Source of the DNA: Ettlia oleoabundans
Lineage: Eukaryota; Chlorophyta; Chlorophyceae; Chlamydomonadales
Length of the DNA stretch: 44,007 bases
Reading direction: 5' to 3'
NCBI GenBank assembly: GCA_019693395.1
Contig: JAAMXP010001155.1
Location: 1-44,007, forward strand
The position numbers and the translations under genes are program-made. The stretch's first letter is position 1; the number at the start of each line of letters is the position of its first letter. This document shows, one piece after another, positions 11,529 through 22,970 of the stretch. The notes beneath the pieces are model-generated. The model was given only the letters and a program-made list of their open reading frames with translations. It was not told the DNA's origin and made no database searches.

Positions 11529-12321
11529 ATGGCCGCCAAAACAATCACCCTGGCAGAATGCCAGGAGCATATGTCAGACAAGGATTGCTGGCTGGTCATT
11601 GAAGGCAAAGTGTATGACGTGACCCCTTTCCTCGACGAGCACCCTGGAGGCTTTGACACCCTGGTCAGCAACTCTGGTGGGTCGCCAACAGCGTCGATCA
11701 TCGGCCGCCCTTTGAAACTGGCGGCGCTGTGCGCCCGTTGGGGGCTGGGCATTCAAGGAACTGAACGAATGAGCGGTCACTTTGAGCGGGAAGCCGGCTA
11801 GACCGCGCTCTAGCTTTTCCTAGCACGCCGTCAGTGGCGCCGACGCCAAGGGCCCACCAGCGGAGCAGCCTGTTCTGCCCTGCTCACGGACGCTGTGCGG
11901 TTTGTGCAGGCAAGGATGCCACGGAAGATTTTGAGGAGATTGGACACAGCCGGGCAGCCAAGGAGATGCTGGCAAAGTATTACATTGGCGAGTATGCGGT
12001 GAGTTGGGTGACGAAGACCGCCGCCTTCTTTTCAGCCGCACGGTTATCTTTTGCAGCGAAGAGCCAGTGCTCTCAAAGAATAGTCTGCAACAGTTGTAGG
12101 GATCGAGAGCAGTTCAATTCAGCAAGTGTGCGTAGTGCCTGCGCTGTGTGCTGCAGGGCGGAGCGCCAGCCAAGCCTGCCAAGGCAGTCCAACCAGCAGC
12201 CACAGGCGCGGTGTCCAGCAGCAGCACACTCAGCTCGCTAATCAAGGCGCTACTGCCCATCCTTATGGTGCTGGCAGCAGTGTATTACATGCAGCTGACG
12301 CAGCAATCCAAGCAGGCATAA
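11529..12321 (+). CDS. Cytochrome b5, tail-anchored
   Basis: This is a small haem electron carrier that supplies desaturases and other ER enzymes. Three exons close in frame: 11529-11676, 11910-11998 and 12157-12321, for 133 residues. The haem-binding fold shows [14 protein letters not shown] with axial His38, and [14 protein letters not shown] with the second axial His62. A Pro/Ala/Ser-rich linker follows, then a hydrophobic C-terminal helix ([15 protein letters not shown], about residues 108-124) and a short polar end. That layout is the classic tail anchor for ER or outer mitochondrial membrane insertion. No transit peptide is seen. The start ATG opens directly into the conserved domain. 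Confidence 0.95.
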
Positions 12322-13500
12322 GAAAGATTGCTCTGGCGCCAGACAGTCATCAGCAGCCTCCTGTGAGTTTCAGCCAGCAGGTTCCCCCCAGGTGCCAGGC
12401 TCCGCCCTCCAGCCCTGCGTCTGCTTGCTGCCACACCAACGCATGCCCATAGAGAGCACTGCACTTGCACACCGCCGTGTGGCTGCCCAACTGCCTCATG
12501 GCGTAGTCACCCTCATTTAATATCACATCATTTCTTGCCTTCCGGCCCCTCAGCTATGGCTGGGGGTTAGTTACCATGCTAGCCATGCCCTCTTTTGCTC
12601 CTGCTATAAGTTGTTTTGCTTGCTTGCCTATCTTTCATGACTGCATCTCACCTTCTTCTTTGCTGTTCTTCTAGGATAAAGCTGGTACCTTACACTGTGA
12701 CTTCTCACCTACACACAGACACACACAACGATAACATGATTCGCTGCTCACCATCAACGGCCTGGGCATTAAAGCGTATCGAAAATGACGAGCGGCTGCA
12801 TGCCAGCCCTTTACATCTGTGGCCATCGCTTAGTGTTGTATGAATGATGAAATGGTTATGGGGGCGCATAGATTTGCATGCTGGATGGGGCATTATGAGC
12901 GAGTGGCGGGGGCATGACTCCCGCTCGACGCGTTTTGGCACCACCCGCATTGAAGGGCTAAAGGGAGGGGGAGGAAAATTGGTGATGCAAGCAGGTGACG
13001 TGCAGCAGCAGAGCGAATGACACACACTGCGCAGACACAAACAAGCAGGAAGAGTGATGACAGCACAATGACACAGGTTCAGCAACACAGGTATGATGCA
13101 ACAGCAAGCGAAAATTCTCGCCCACCTGAGGCATGGCGGGAGCAGCCACCTGCCCCAGAGAGGAGGCGGGAAAAGAGACAGAGCAGCGGCAAGCCAGTGA
13201 AGCAGAAGCATGAAGCGTACCACAAGAGGTGAGGGTCAAATGGAAGCAGGACATTGTTTGTATTGTGCAAGTCCATGGTGCGGGATGCACCGGCAGCATG
13301 GCTGGGCCAGCTGCCAGGCAGCCAAAATAAACATGCAGCATCCACGGAAAACGGTGTATCGCATGTGCTGTGCCCAGCAGCCATCAGCCGCCCACAAGAG
13401 CAACTTTGCCGCCAGACTGTTGCTTGCTCCAAGATGCACTAAGCTGTAGCCGAGAGCCAAAGAGGCTCCTCAGCATGCTGACGACCTCTAACGCGCCAAT
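12322..13500. other. Convergent intergenic region
   Basis: About 1.2 kb lie between the 3' ends of cytochrome b5 and the minus-strand acidic protein gene. Both long 3' untranslated regions are expected here. No exon chain or recognisable domain is visible in any frame. Confidence 0.55.
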
Positions 13501-15178
13501 TTAGCGCGTGGGCATCTCATTGTACCTCGTCTTGTCCTTGCCCTTGGCTGCCTTGGCTCGCGCCTTAGCTGCCTCAGCAGCCGCAGCGGCCGCAGCAGCA
13601 GATGCGCTCTTCTTGGCGGCGGCAGCCTTCTTCTTGGCCAGCGCCGCCTTCTTTGCCTTTATTGCCTCAGCGTCAATGCCAGCCCCTGTGCTTTCCGCCT
13701 CCTGCTCACCTTCTGACTGCGCCTGCAGGGATGCCCGCAAGCAGTGAAATGAGGTGCTTTCGACGGGCGGTTCAAAATTGTTCGATTTTATGAAGGTAAA
13801 CTTGCAAGCCCAGCCAATGCACGCGCATTTACTGCACACCAGCCGAGGACAGAACATGACTATTCCCGTGCACCCAACAACCAAATCACCCACCTTGTTC
13901 TCAGCGCTGCTATCAGCACTGGCAGCGCCACTGCCATTAACTGCTGAGGCGCCGCCGCCATTTGCCTGACCACCCTGCGCCTTCTTGGCCTTGCGCTTGG
14001 CGGCCTTACTGGAGGCGGCGGTGGTGGCGCTGGCTGCTGCTTCGCCGCCCTCTGGCTTGGCCTCAAGCCCCAACTCAGCCAGCACAGCCTCCAAATCCTC
14101 CAGCTCCTTCTTCTTCTGTTCCTGCAGCACCCAACAATCGGAAACGAGGGGCACAGAAGGCAGACTCAGCGCGGCTGTCTGGAGAGCACCGCTTCCAGAG
14201 AAATCACATGCTCATGTTTGCAAAGTCAGCAGCGTGGCAAACTGCGCTTTTCTGCGACAAGGGAACCTTGGGAAGCATTGTTCCAGCGAAAAGAGCTGGA
14301 AAATCTGGCAGTGCTCGCTCATGGTGCGGTAATGCTGGCAATGTTCGGATACATGGCACAGGTTGGACTAATCATTGACCACCCAGCAAACCAACAGTCG
14401 ATAACATTATGTGACTCTAGCAGCAGATATTGCAGGCAGGAGGACCGGCGTTAATGTAAAAAACAAGCCCACCTTCTTGGAAAGCTGCTGCTGCAAGGCC
14501 TTGGCTGCTGCTGCGGCAGCTGCGGCGTCTGGCTGCGGCTGCTCCCTCTCCTCCTCCTTTTCCTCCTCCTCGCTCTCGTCCTCGTCGTCACTCTTTGGCA
14601 GCTCAATCCCCAGTTCCGCCTCTATGTCCACATCAACAGCATCGTACTGTGAGGAGGCAGGACAGGATCACAGTTTGCAAAGTTCGGCACAGAACGTGCA
14701 GCGTAGCTCGTTAGGCTGCCCGCCACATGCTTGGCGGCTACTGCTGCGGCAGGCACGCACCTCCTCCTCGCTCTCCTCTTCCGCCTCTAGCTCATCTGGC
14801 TGCGCGTCAAAGCCGTAGACGGCAGCGTTGTAGCCTCCCTTGGCCTGCACAGTAGCATCATGCAAGCGGCAGGGAGTCGGCAGTGGCTGGAATGTCGCTG
14901 ACAATGCACATTGAGAGCGTTCCATCCCTTGAGGGAAAGTCCAGGTGGGTCACCTCGCTCCAGCCCTCGCCAAGAGTTGCGGGAGCAGGCGCCCCCCACT
15001 CGTCCTCATCGGAGTCGTCTGCCCAGTTGCTCAAGCCCGTTCCGCTGTGAGAAAAGATCGCAGCCTCCAACTCGGCGTGCTTGTCAGCGGGTCTGGCCTC
15101 GCTCTCATCGTTTGCCTTGGGCTTCTTCTTGCTCTTCGTCTTTGCGAGCGCAGCAAAGATATTGCCACTGTTCGACAT
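13501..15178 (-). CDS. Acidic, alanine/lysine-rich coiled protein of unknown function
   Basis: Five exons close in frame: 15178-14954, 14844-14761, 14646-14473, 14121-13894 and 13722-13501, for 310 residues. It begins MSNSGNIFAALAKTKSKKK, followed by WADDSDEDEWGAPAP and TLGEGWSE. After that come an acidic stretch (ELEAEEESEEE, SDDEDESEEEEKEEE), a central conserved-looking block QQQLSKKEQKKKELEDLEAVLAELGL, and a long Ala/Lys-rich tail rich in KAKKAALAKKKAAA ending YNEMPTR. It has no membrane helix or signal peptide. The SKKEQKKKELEDLEAVLAEL block resembles uncharacterised plant proteins, but I cannot name a family. Charge and composition suggest a nuclear or ribosome-associated factor, which is inference only. 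Confidence 0.75.
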
Positions 15179-15714
15179 GGTGTCCTACCCGTTGATATAG
15201 AAAAGAGCAAGGGGTGGCAGAGAACGAAGCAAAGGTCAGCAGTGAAGCGCGGCCGGTGCTCAGAGGCTTGAATTAGTGATGGCAGACACAATGCACAATC
15301 AACATTGATGTTCGTGTGCAGAGCCTGCAAAGATGCAAGTTGTCATCCACTCCTAGCTGGAGCTCAGCACGCAGCATTCCCTTTTTAATCCGCTGCGCAG
15401 TCCGCATGTCGGTATTCAATTAGCAGCTGCTCGTCGACAGTTGTTACAGAAGAAAGGTTCTGGCAGTGCGAGCATGCAGAAAACAGTGCCAGCGTCTGCC
15501 GCACAGCACATGTCACGGCAGTGGTGCAGCTTACTAGATGTATGTATTGAGCACAAGCAGTCCAGTCTCAAACACAAGAGAAGATGCGTGTAGTATGCAC
15601 GTGGAAAGGTGGAGGAACTATCACCCACAGAAGTGCCTCCAATCAACCAAATGCACTGGCTGCTCAAATCATAGTAGAGTACGGCCTCGTCGGCAAAAAA
15701 GCCACATGCTGCCC
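15179..15714. other. Intergenic region between two minus-strand genes
   Basis: This holds the 3' untranslated region of the translocator gene and the upstream region of the acidic protein gene. No additional coding exons are supported. Confidence 0.5.
15444..15448 (-). promoter_or_regulatory. TGTAA poly(A) signal of the translocator gene
   Basis: TTACA on the plus strand reads TGTAA on the minus strand, 267 nt beyond the stop at 15715. Confidence 0.45.
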
Positions 15715-18699
15715 TCATGCCGTCCAGGGCTTGGGCTTGAGCCGCTTGACCTGAGAGTAGGCAAACACTCCCGCCAGTGCCAGCGCTGTGCCCAGGATGT
15801 TCTGCTGCGTCACCGGGTTGCGGAAAACCAGAATGGAGGAGGCGATGACCACCACCCGCTTCACACTGTTGCCAATGGAATGAGTGACCGGGGAGACTCG
15901 CTGCAGGATCAGGTAGGAAATCTACAGGGGAAGGAGCGATGGAGAGCTGTTAGTAGGGAGATTCACATGGGAAGATTGGGAGCAGTAGCTTGGCATGGGC
16001 ATGAAGTGACAGGCGGTGTGTGCCTGCGTGCAGGAGCTGAAATCGAGCTATGAGCACGATAATACGATGACTTGAAATGCCCAACTTTGCGCAGCCAATA
16101 TGAATTTTGAACACAATGCCTGTTATCCTGCATGCTGCTGCCACCCATGCACCTGCTGGTAGGCGTGGAAACAGATGGCTGCGATGAGGGCACGCTTGTA
16201 GACAAGGGTGCTGTCCACGATGCCCTGGGCGGCCATAGCGGCAGGGGTGAAGACAACGCCCTCCGTAAGCAGCGCAATAGGGGCCAGGAAGAAGAAAGAG
16301 ACGATGGTGATGATGGAAAAGAGGTTGATGTTGTCCAAGCCAATGGAGCCTGCATGCACGGCACATATGCTGTGAGACAGCTGGGAGGATGTCAGAAGGG
16401 GGAGTGCATGGCAGGGAAAATTGGCACCTTTATCTAGCAGCAGTCCAGGCAAACATAGATAGGCAGCCAAGCTTTGAAGGGATTGCGCAAGCCGGCGTGC
16501 AGGCAGGCAGGCGGCAGGCAGACAGCATATCGCACCCTTGTTCATAAACTTTTTGCTCAGCACGTTGCGAGATTGGAATGTGATGTTGCTGCCCAGCGCT
16601 ACAGGGATGGGGTGCGAGACAAGAGAGGGGATTGTTTCATGAAATCGATTTTATTTAATGTTGTCAACCATCTGAGCTTGCATAAGCGTGTTTCGCAGCG
16701 TGTTGCTGACTGTTGCGGATGTACCATGCTAGGCTCAGGTGGTCGTGTGCGTCTGCTGCTGCCTCCAACACCGTCGCAGCTTTTGAATGTTGCTGCCTAA
16801 ACTCTGTCGCTTCACCTCGGTCTTTTTCCACATGCCGAGTCTGCTGCCGCACCTCACCTGACAGGAATCCCTTCCATGTGAAGGACAGCTCGGAGGTTGA
16901 AGCCAGCACCACTCCACTGATGATGGGCACTAGACTGAGCACCACCGGCACGCTAGGTTTGTCTCCCAGGAAGATTGCAGACAGCAGCACTGCAGAGCAG
17001 CACAACGATGGGAGTGCAGCATGGGAGTAGTGCGCAGGCTGCAGGCATCAGCCCCCAAATCTTGGCAGACAGGGTTCATGCACGCAAGGAGGACAGAAAG
17101 GCGGCTGGGCGAATCAGGTCCAGCAAACAAAGCAGGAAGGTTGCATCACCCAAATACACAACAGAATCCGCTGGCGAAATACCTCTCCCTCCCTCCCAAT
17201 CACAACTACGACTCCCACACCATGCAACCCACACCAGCATAAGCCAGCAGGCGACCCAAGACACCATCTGGCTGGCCATACACCTCAGCGCAAGATTCCG
17301 TGGGACCCGCCAGTCCCATCCCAGCCCACTGCATCCCAGTTCAGCTCAACACAACCAGCGTAGCTGGCAAACTAAAGCACCACAACGTCAACAGCTCAAA
17401 TACCAACCTGACCCAAGTGAACTCAAGAACTGGTGGTTGCCAGCCAGCAGGTAGAGCAGAAAAGCACAACCCAGAGTTTTGCTTTAAACGTTGAGAGCTG
17501 CTATGCACCCACCAGAGAACATGGGCTCCAATGCCTTGATGGTGTGAGTGAAAGACACAGCCACACTTCCCAGGCTTATGGTGGTTAGCGCGTTTCCCAG
17601 GGTGTGAATGGCAGCCAGCGGGGCTACGGTGGGAACCTGCAGAAAGAGGCAGGGAGGTCAAGTCAGGCGGGAGGCGGGCAGCGGGCACCGAAAAGGAAAG
17701 GGTAACACAACAGCGAAATGCGCCTCAAGCACGAGTTGCTAGACTGCTTTTCATGAAGGATGTAATGGCAACAAAAGTGATGCCGGCCTGCTATCTCACA
17801 ATGTCAGCTACTTTGCCCTCTGGCTTCTTGTGCAAGCCGATGAGCCACATGACGCATGCTAACAAGCTGCCGATGAAAAACTCAAAGGCAGTGATGGTGA
17901 GGGGGTAGTTGAAAACCTTGAGCAGCTGCTTCATGTAGCTGCAAGGGCAGATGGAGGATGAGGAACAAAAAGAGGGAGGCAGGATCACGGGAAGAGAGGT
18001 AGTAATGTTTGGGATGTTTAACGCCTCCCGGCTGCATCGACAGATTGCAAGGGAGACTGCCAGTTTGGTTTGAAACAAGCACAATTGCAGCTGGACTGTG
18101 GGTGCCTCATCCAAGCTTCCCAACTGTGTGCATCCCACCAAATCGCACAGCACAGCGCCATTGCACGATTGAAACTGCGCAACTGTGCACACAAGCAAGC
18201 AAGTTGTCGCCCGTGAAGCACCGTGCAGAGCCGTGCCGCTCACATGTTGAATTGAATGTTGGAGAAATACCACATGATGAACAGCAGCACAAGTCCCAAG
18301 GAGCGGCTGACGCCCTCCTTCTGCTCAGGCTGCTCTGCTGCTGCGGCTGCCACCACTGCAAAAGACGGGGCGGCAGGGTTGAGAAGGGCGCGGCTGCCAA
18401 CTTCAGCAGGTGGGCAGCGCAATGCTGGGCCGGTGACGACATCAACATCGCACACCTGAATCGCCATGTGCAGCTCCCCGCGCCACTACGAGCGGCACGC
18501 TGTTGCGACCAGGCAGGACCGATGGCGTCCAGTTTGGGGGCGATGACGGCCGCACGGGTTGCGCATAGCTATCGTGTGGTTGCTGTTGCAGTTTGTGTCT
18601 CAGCGGGCGCGCTTTGCACAGCACCGGGAGTGTTGTTGGTCGCCTGCATGCTGCTGCGCTCACTGCCGCTGGCCTGCAGAGGCCCAGCAGGACTATCAT
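15715..18699 (-). CDS. PPT: Plastid phosphoenolpyruvate/phosphate translocator
   Basis: This antiporter of the plastid inner envelope exchanges PEP for inorganic phosphate. Eight exons close in frame: 18699-18456, 18355-18244, 17938-17800, 17636-17513, 16989-16858, 16598-16536, 16349-16153 and 15921-15715, for 405 residues, the usual precursor length. The first 80 or so residues are Ala/Arg/Ser/Pro-rich with few acids, as in a transit peptide. The mature part has [92 protein letters not shown] and [19 protein letters not shown], ending [28 protein letters not shown] and VKRLKPKP separate the PEP type from triose- and hexose-phosphate translocators. The start ATG is provisional, since transit peptides are poorly conserved. 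Confidence 0.92.
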
Positions 18700-19532
18700 A
18701 GTGCTCGCAGCACCCCAGAGACTGCAGGGCTTGATGCCAGCACCAAATAGTGAAAGCCAGCCCAGCTGGCAACCTCATCCCGCTGTGCATGCCCGCTGTG
18801 CAGCGCAGTTTCTGGCACTGCACACAATGCCAGATGCACATCTAAATGCCAGCGCCCTTCCTTGTAACGAATATCATCAACTCATATGCCATCAGGGCAG
18901 GCAGCTTAGAGTGCCTTGAACACACAACCGCTGCACTTTGTTCGTCCCGATGTTAGCACCGACATCAGATTGCAAAATGCCCTCTTGACCCGCCACCATC
19001 ACACCCTGAACAGCTTAATGGAGCTTCCAACCGAAGGAAATACCAATGCGCTGCGTACCTTGTAGCTGCCACACCCATGCAAGTTGGCTGCCACTGCCAG
19101 CATAATGGGCAGTGCCACCCGGCAGCGCATTGCCTCACTGCAAGAAAGCTATGATACTGCACATTTACACACTGTGCTACAACCCGCAAACCCTCAGTAG
19201 TATGTGCCTGCAAGCCAGACAGACGCCAGCCAAACTGTTCATGCCAAAAGGCCTTACTCCTTATTCCCCACTGCGTTCTTCAGAGCTGTGCATGCGGCTG
19301 CGCTTCAACGGCTAGGGACCTGTTACAATGCAGTGGCGTCAATGGGCGCAATCAAAGACATATGAAGGGCTGGACGCCTGCTGCTGCTGCTTCAGGGTTT
19401 GTTGCCAAGCGCCGCTGGCGAGCAAACGTCACGCCACTGAGTGCCGCCAGGCCGCCTGGCTGCTGAGCGCTTGCCATGGGTGGGCTGCCGCTGCTGCTAT
19501 CACCAGCATCCTGCAGGTTGCTACGCGCTAGC
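18700..19532. other. Intergenic region between the translocator and RPS30
   Basis: About 830 bp upstream of the translocator and downstream of RPS30, both on the minus strand. A minus-strand TGTAA lies at 19323-19327. I see no further gene. Confidence 0.5.
19323..19327 (-). promoter_or_regulatory. TGTAA poly(A) signal of RPS30
   Basis: TTACA on the plus strand reads TGTAA on the minus strand, 206 nt beyond the RPS30 stop. Confidence 0.45.
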
Positions 19533-19891
19533 TTACTGGCTGTTGGGGCCACGCTTCTTGCCAAAGCCGACCACCACGTTCACGAAGCGGCGGTTGTACT
19601 TCAGGCGCTTCATGGCGCGGCCCTTGGGCTGCTTCTTCTTCTCCTGCTTTGGCACCTTGGGGGTCTGGCCGCGCACCTTACCGGCACGAGCAAGGGAGCC
19701 GTGCACCTTACCTGCGGCCAGGCAAGCAGAGGCAGGGCACAAGGGGCAGCATGGGTGCAGGGCGCGGAGGCGGGCGCAGTTACAAGGACTCACGGCAGTG
19801 ACGCCTGCAGGATCAAGTGGGCCAGCACTCCTGCTGCCGCCAGCATGCTGCACGGCGCCCGCTCCCAAAGCCAGGCGTGTCACGCACCCAT
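19533..19891 (-). CDS. RPS30: 40S ribosomal protein S30 (eS30)
   Basis: This is a small basic protein of the cytosolic 40S subunit. Two coding exons, 19891-19888 and 19711-19533, give 60 residues. Exon 1 contributes only ATGG. Splicing (G|GTGCGT to CCGCAG|GT) restores [20 protein letters not shown]. The rest shows [25 protein letters not shown] and [14 protein letters not shown], the typical S30 C-terminal part. As in plants, no ubiquitin-like domain is fused in front, unlike animal FAU. The gene is divergent from the organellar L4 gene, 319 bp away. Confidence 0.95.
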
Positions 19892-20210
19892 GGTTGCAGG
19901 TAGGTACTGGTCGCTGTTGGTCCAAAGAGGGAATGGCAGGGGCGCGGGGCAGAACTTGTGTGGGCAGCACTGCCACGGGGCACTGGGGACAAGCGAGAGT
20001 TCTTGACAAAAGTCGGTTCGTGATTTGCGCGCGTCCAGCATTTAGATCCAAGTTTGACAAATTCTAGCAAGTTACACGCAGGGCGACGCATTCGCAGCCA
20101 TCCCAGTTCGCGCAAGGCTATCACTGTGCACCGGCAACCCTACCTTTAGACGCTTTCAATTTCCACCCAATAGCATCCATTTAGCTGCCGGTGCCCTGAC
20201 ACCTGCATAC
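19892..20210. promoter_or_regulatory. Divergent promoter between RPS30 and the organellar L4 gene
   Basis: These 319 bp between two oppositely transcribed ribosomal protein start codons must contain both promoters and 5' leaders. No TATA box is evident. Confidence 0.55.
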
Positions 20211-22132
20211 ATGGCGCTCAGGGGACTGTTGGCAGGCTCTCTGCTCCAACGGGCGGCCGCAAGCCTGTCGTTGCAGGTGTGAAATGAGTGTCGGAGGCGT
20301 AGACATGCAGCCGATGCCCTGCCGCTGCAAAACATAGTGCTGCCGCTAGCGCCGCTGCCAGGCTCGCTGCCAACACCGTTCCCACAGACATTATCCCAAA
20401 CCTCCTGATGCCTGCAGGGAGTAGCAGCAGCTAGCATCAGCGGCAGTCTGCTGGAAACTTTGTCGCTTGCAGGATGCAGCGGTGCACTGCCAGCCAGCTT
20501 CACATTGCTGCGGCACTTCACAGCCGGTTTGCCATTGTCGGCAGCAGCAGCGGCCGCAGCAGAGCCGGCGCAGTCGCTAGAAGATGAGCCGCTGCCAGCC
20601 ATACTGCTGGAGCAGCAAGAGCAGCAAGGGGCCTACCGTGACCTCATAGTCCCAATCTATGACCTGAACCGGCAGTCAATGGGCAGCTATACCCTTGGAG
20701 GCGATATCTTTGATGTGCCCATCCGCCGCGACATCCTGCACCGCGTCGTGCGCTGGCAGCTCGCCAAGCAGCAGCAGGGAACGCACAAGACGAAAACTCG
20801 GTCGGAAGTGCGCGGCGGCGGGCGCAAGCCGCGGCAGCAGAAGGGCAGCGGGCGATCGCGGCAGGGCAGCATCCGCGCGCCGCAGTGGTGAGTGGGTTGG
20901 GGCCCCACCTGTGCTATTGAGACTTCTGCATGCTGCTGGATCAGAAGCAGCAGCTCTGACTGGTAAACTTTGCAAGCCAAATGTAGCTGCAGCATAGTGC
21001 TAAAGCACAGTGAAGTGCCTGCCCGGATATGTACGGCCCACCATACTGGTCGTTTTTGGGTCCATCTGCCGGCGCCACATCATCCCCGGACAACTGGAAA
21101 TCTGCGCCCATGTTTGCATCACTGCCCTTGGTGTAAGGAGAACTGTAAGTATCTCCCCGTCACTCCACGCCATGTTGCAGGCGTGGCGGCGGCGTAGTGC
21201 ACGGCCCTGTGCCGCGCTCACACGCGCATAAGCTGCCCAAGCGTGTGCGCAGGCTGGGCCTGCAGTGCGCGCTGTCAGCCAAGGCCTGGGAGCGCCGCTT
21301 GCTGGTGGTGGAGAGCTTGCAGCCGGCAGAGCCCAAGACGGTGGGTAGGGCAGCCGCGGCTGGGGTGGTCAGCAACCAGCCTGTATACTGCCGCAGAACT
21401 GGAGCTGCTGAGCTGGCTGGCAACAGAGGGTTGCCTGTGTGCCTGCCTGCCTGTTGGCAGTCAAAGGGCAGGCTGCTCCTGGCTTTTGCGAATACCATGT
21501 GACACCATCCTTTGCCTTGCCTTGCCCTTCTTGGCGCAGAAAGTCATGATGGGCCATGTAGATGCGCTATTGGCAGACGCGCCCCGCCGTTCAGCGCTTC
21601 TATGTGATAGCAGCAAGCAGGGCGAGGATGGCGGGTGGGTGCCGGCCATTATGCCTGGCATGGAAAGACTAGCGAATGCGCCAGCATTGGCTGTCTTGCC
21701 TTGCAAGATGGACGCTTGGCAACCATTCCAGCCGTGGTGCAGCAATTGATACTTGCGATGAAGCGGTTCCATCGTTCTTGTGCTGCGCCTGGTTGCAGGG
21801 AATTGCTGCGGCGCTCGATAGCCAACCTCCCTTGGGTGGACTGCATTCCACAGCAGGGCCTGAATGTGTACTCCATTCTGCAGGTGGGTTGAACAGCCCT
21901 CTATAACAGTTGCATGGCCAAGGGACTGCTGTTGCATTCATGGGATGGCTGCTCGTGCGCTGCATGCCTGGAGTGTGCTGAGTGGGCCGATTCGGCAGCG
22001 GTGCCTTATATTGTGCCATGTATTTGGTGATGACATGTGCAGCGTGATTACCTGGTGCTGACCCGTCGCGCCGTTGACTTGCTTACGGAGCGGCTGCGCA
22101 CGCCCATCAAGCCCTGGCAACGCACAAAGTAG
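20211..22132 (+). CDS. MRPL4: Organellar (probably mitochondrial) ribosomal protein L4 (uL4m)
   Basis: Six exons close in frame: 20211-20276, 20418-20887, 21181-21340, 21540-21634, 21799-21883 and 22043-22132, for 321 residues. The N-terminus [21 protein letters not shown] is an amphipathic, arginine-containing presequence, which suggests mitochondria. The L4 fold follows: [78 protein letters not shown] is present in pieces across exon 2, continuing [13 protein letters not shown], the glycine-rich loop reaching the exit tunnel. The end carries [19 protein letters not shown] and [18 protein letters not shown]. The acceptor at 20417 was chosen because the nearer one at 20472 breaks frame. A plastid location is less likely but not excluded. 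Confidence 0.92.
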
Positions 22133-22970
22133 CACGATCGGTGAATGGCGCAGTGATGGCGCAGTGTGGCTTGCCTACAGTATTCCACCCAACCGAAATG
22201 AGTAGCTCATGCTGGCCAAGCACTGCTCTCGTGGTTAGCCTTTTGTTCTGTAAGCAAAGCAACACGCAGTTCTGTGAGGAGGCAAACTTTCCATCCAGGC
22301 TTTACCGTCGTGCGCTCAACTTGTTTGGGAGGTAAGTAAGTGGTCCAAGTCATATTCTGTCTGTACCTGTAGGAAGTGGAGCAAACCGGACAGAGCAGCG
22401 TCGTGGGGGGTGCTGCTGTGACCACCAGTACTCATAGCTGTACTCATGGACGACGGCAGCGCAATGGATGGTGTGAAGCAGCTGGCCTTGCTGTCAGGCA
22501 GACTGATTGCTGACAATGCAGATTGGCGTAATGTGCCTTCGCGTCCCATAGTTTGCAAGTTGAACCGCACATATCACTGAACTGTTCGTTCGACTGTGTG
22601 CCTGACTCAAAGGTCAAGCGCGTCGGCGCCGCCAACAAGGCTAGCTTTACAGACGTGCAGTTTGCGCTATCAAGCTTGTGAGCTGCGCAATCATGCGGCG
22701 GCGGGCCGGAGTTTGAAGGTAGATCGGGCTTTGCAAATCTCACTACGGGATGTGGTCCTGAGTTGCGGCGTTGCTGCACTGCTGTGAACTGTGATGCCTG
22801 TGGCTGACGCAGGGTGCTAGCCTGCACCGCTGCCAGGCACCCCGTCGCCAGCCAACCTGCCCGCCGCCAGCGCCAACCTGCCGGCCTTGCGCAGGACAAC
22901 ACCTGGAGGTTCGCTGCAGCCAGTCAAACACAGGTCCACAGCCTAGCAGGCGGCGGGCTTCAGCACAAGG
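22133..22970. other. Intergenic region between L4 and the glycosyltransferase
   Basis: About 840 bp holding the L4 3' region (TGTAA at 22249) and the upstream region of the glycosyltransferase gene. No other exons are supported. Confidence 0.5.
22249..22253 (+). promoter_or_regulatory. TGTAA poly(A) signal of the organellar L4 gene
   Basis: TGTAA lies 117 nt after the L4 stop codon. Confidence 0.5.

Noticed and set aside
20473..20480. Acceptor at 20472 for exon 2 of organellar L4
   Set aside because: It puts the L4 domain out of frame. The CCTGCAG acceptor at 20417 keeps phase and all conserved blocks.
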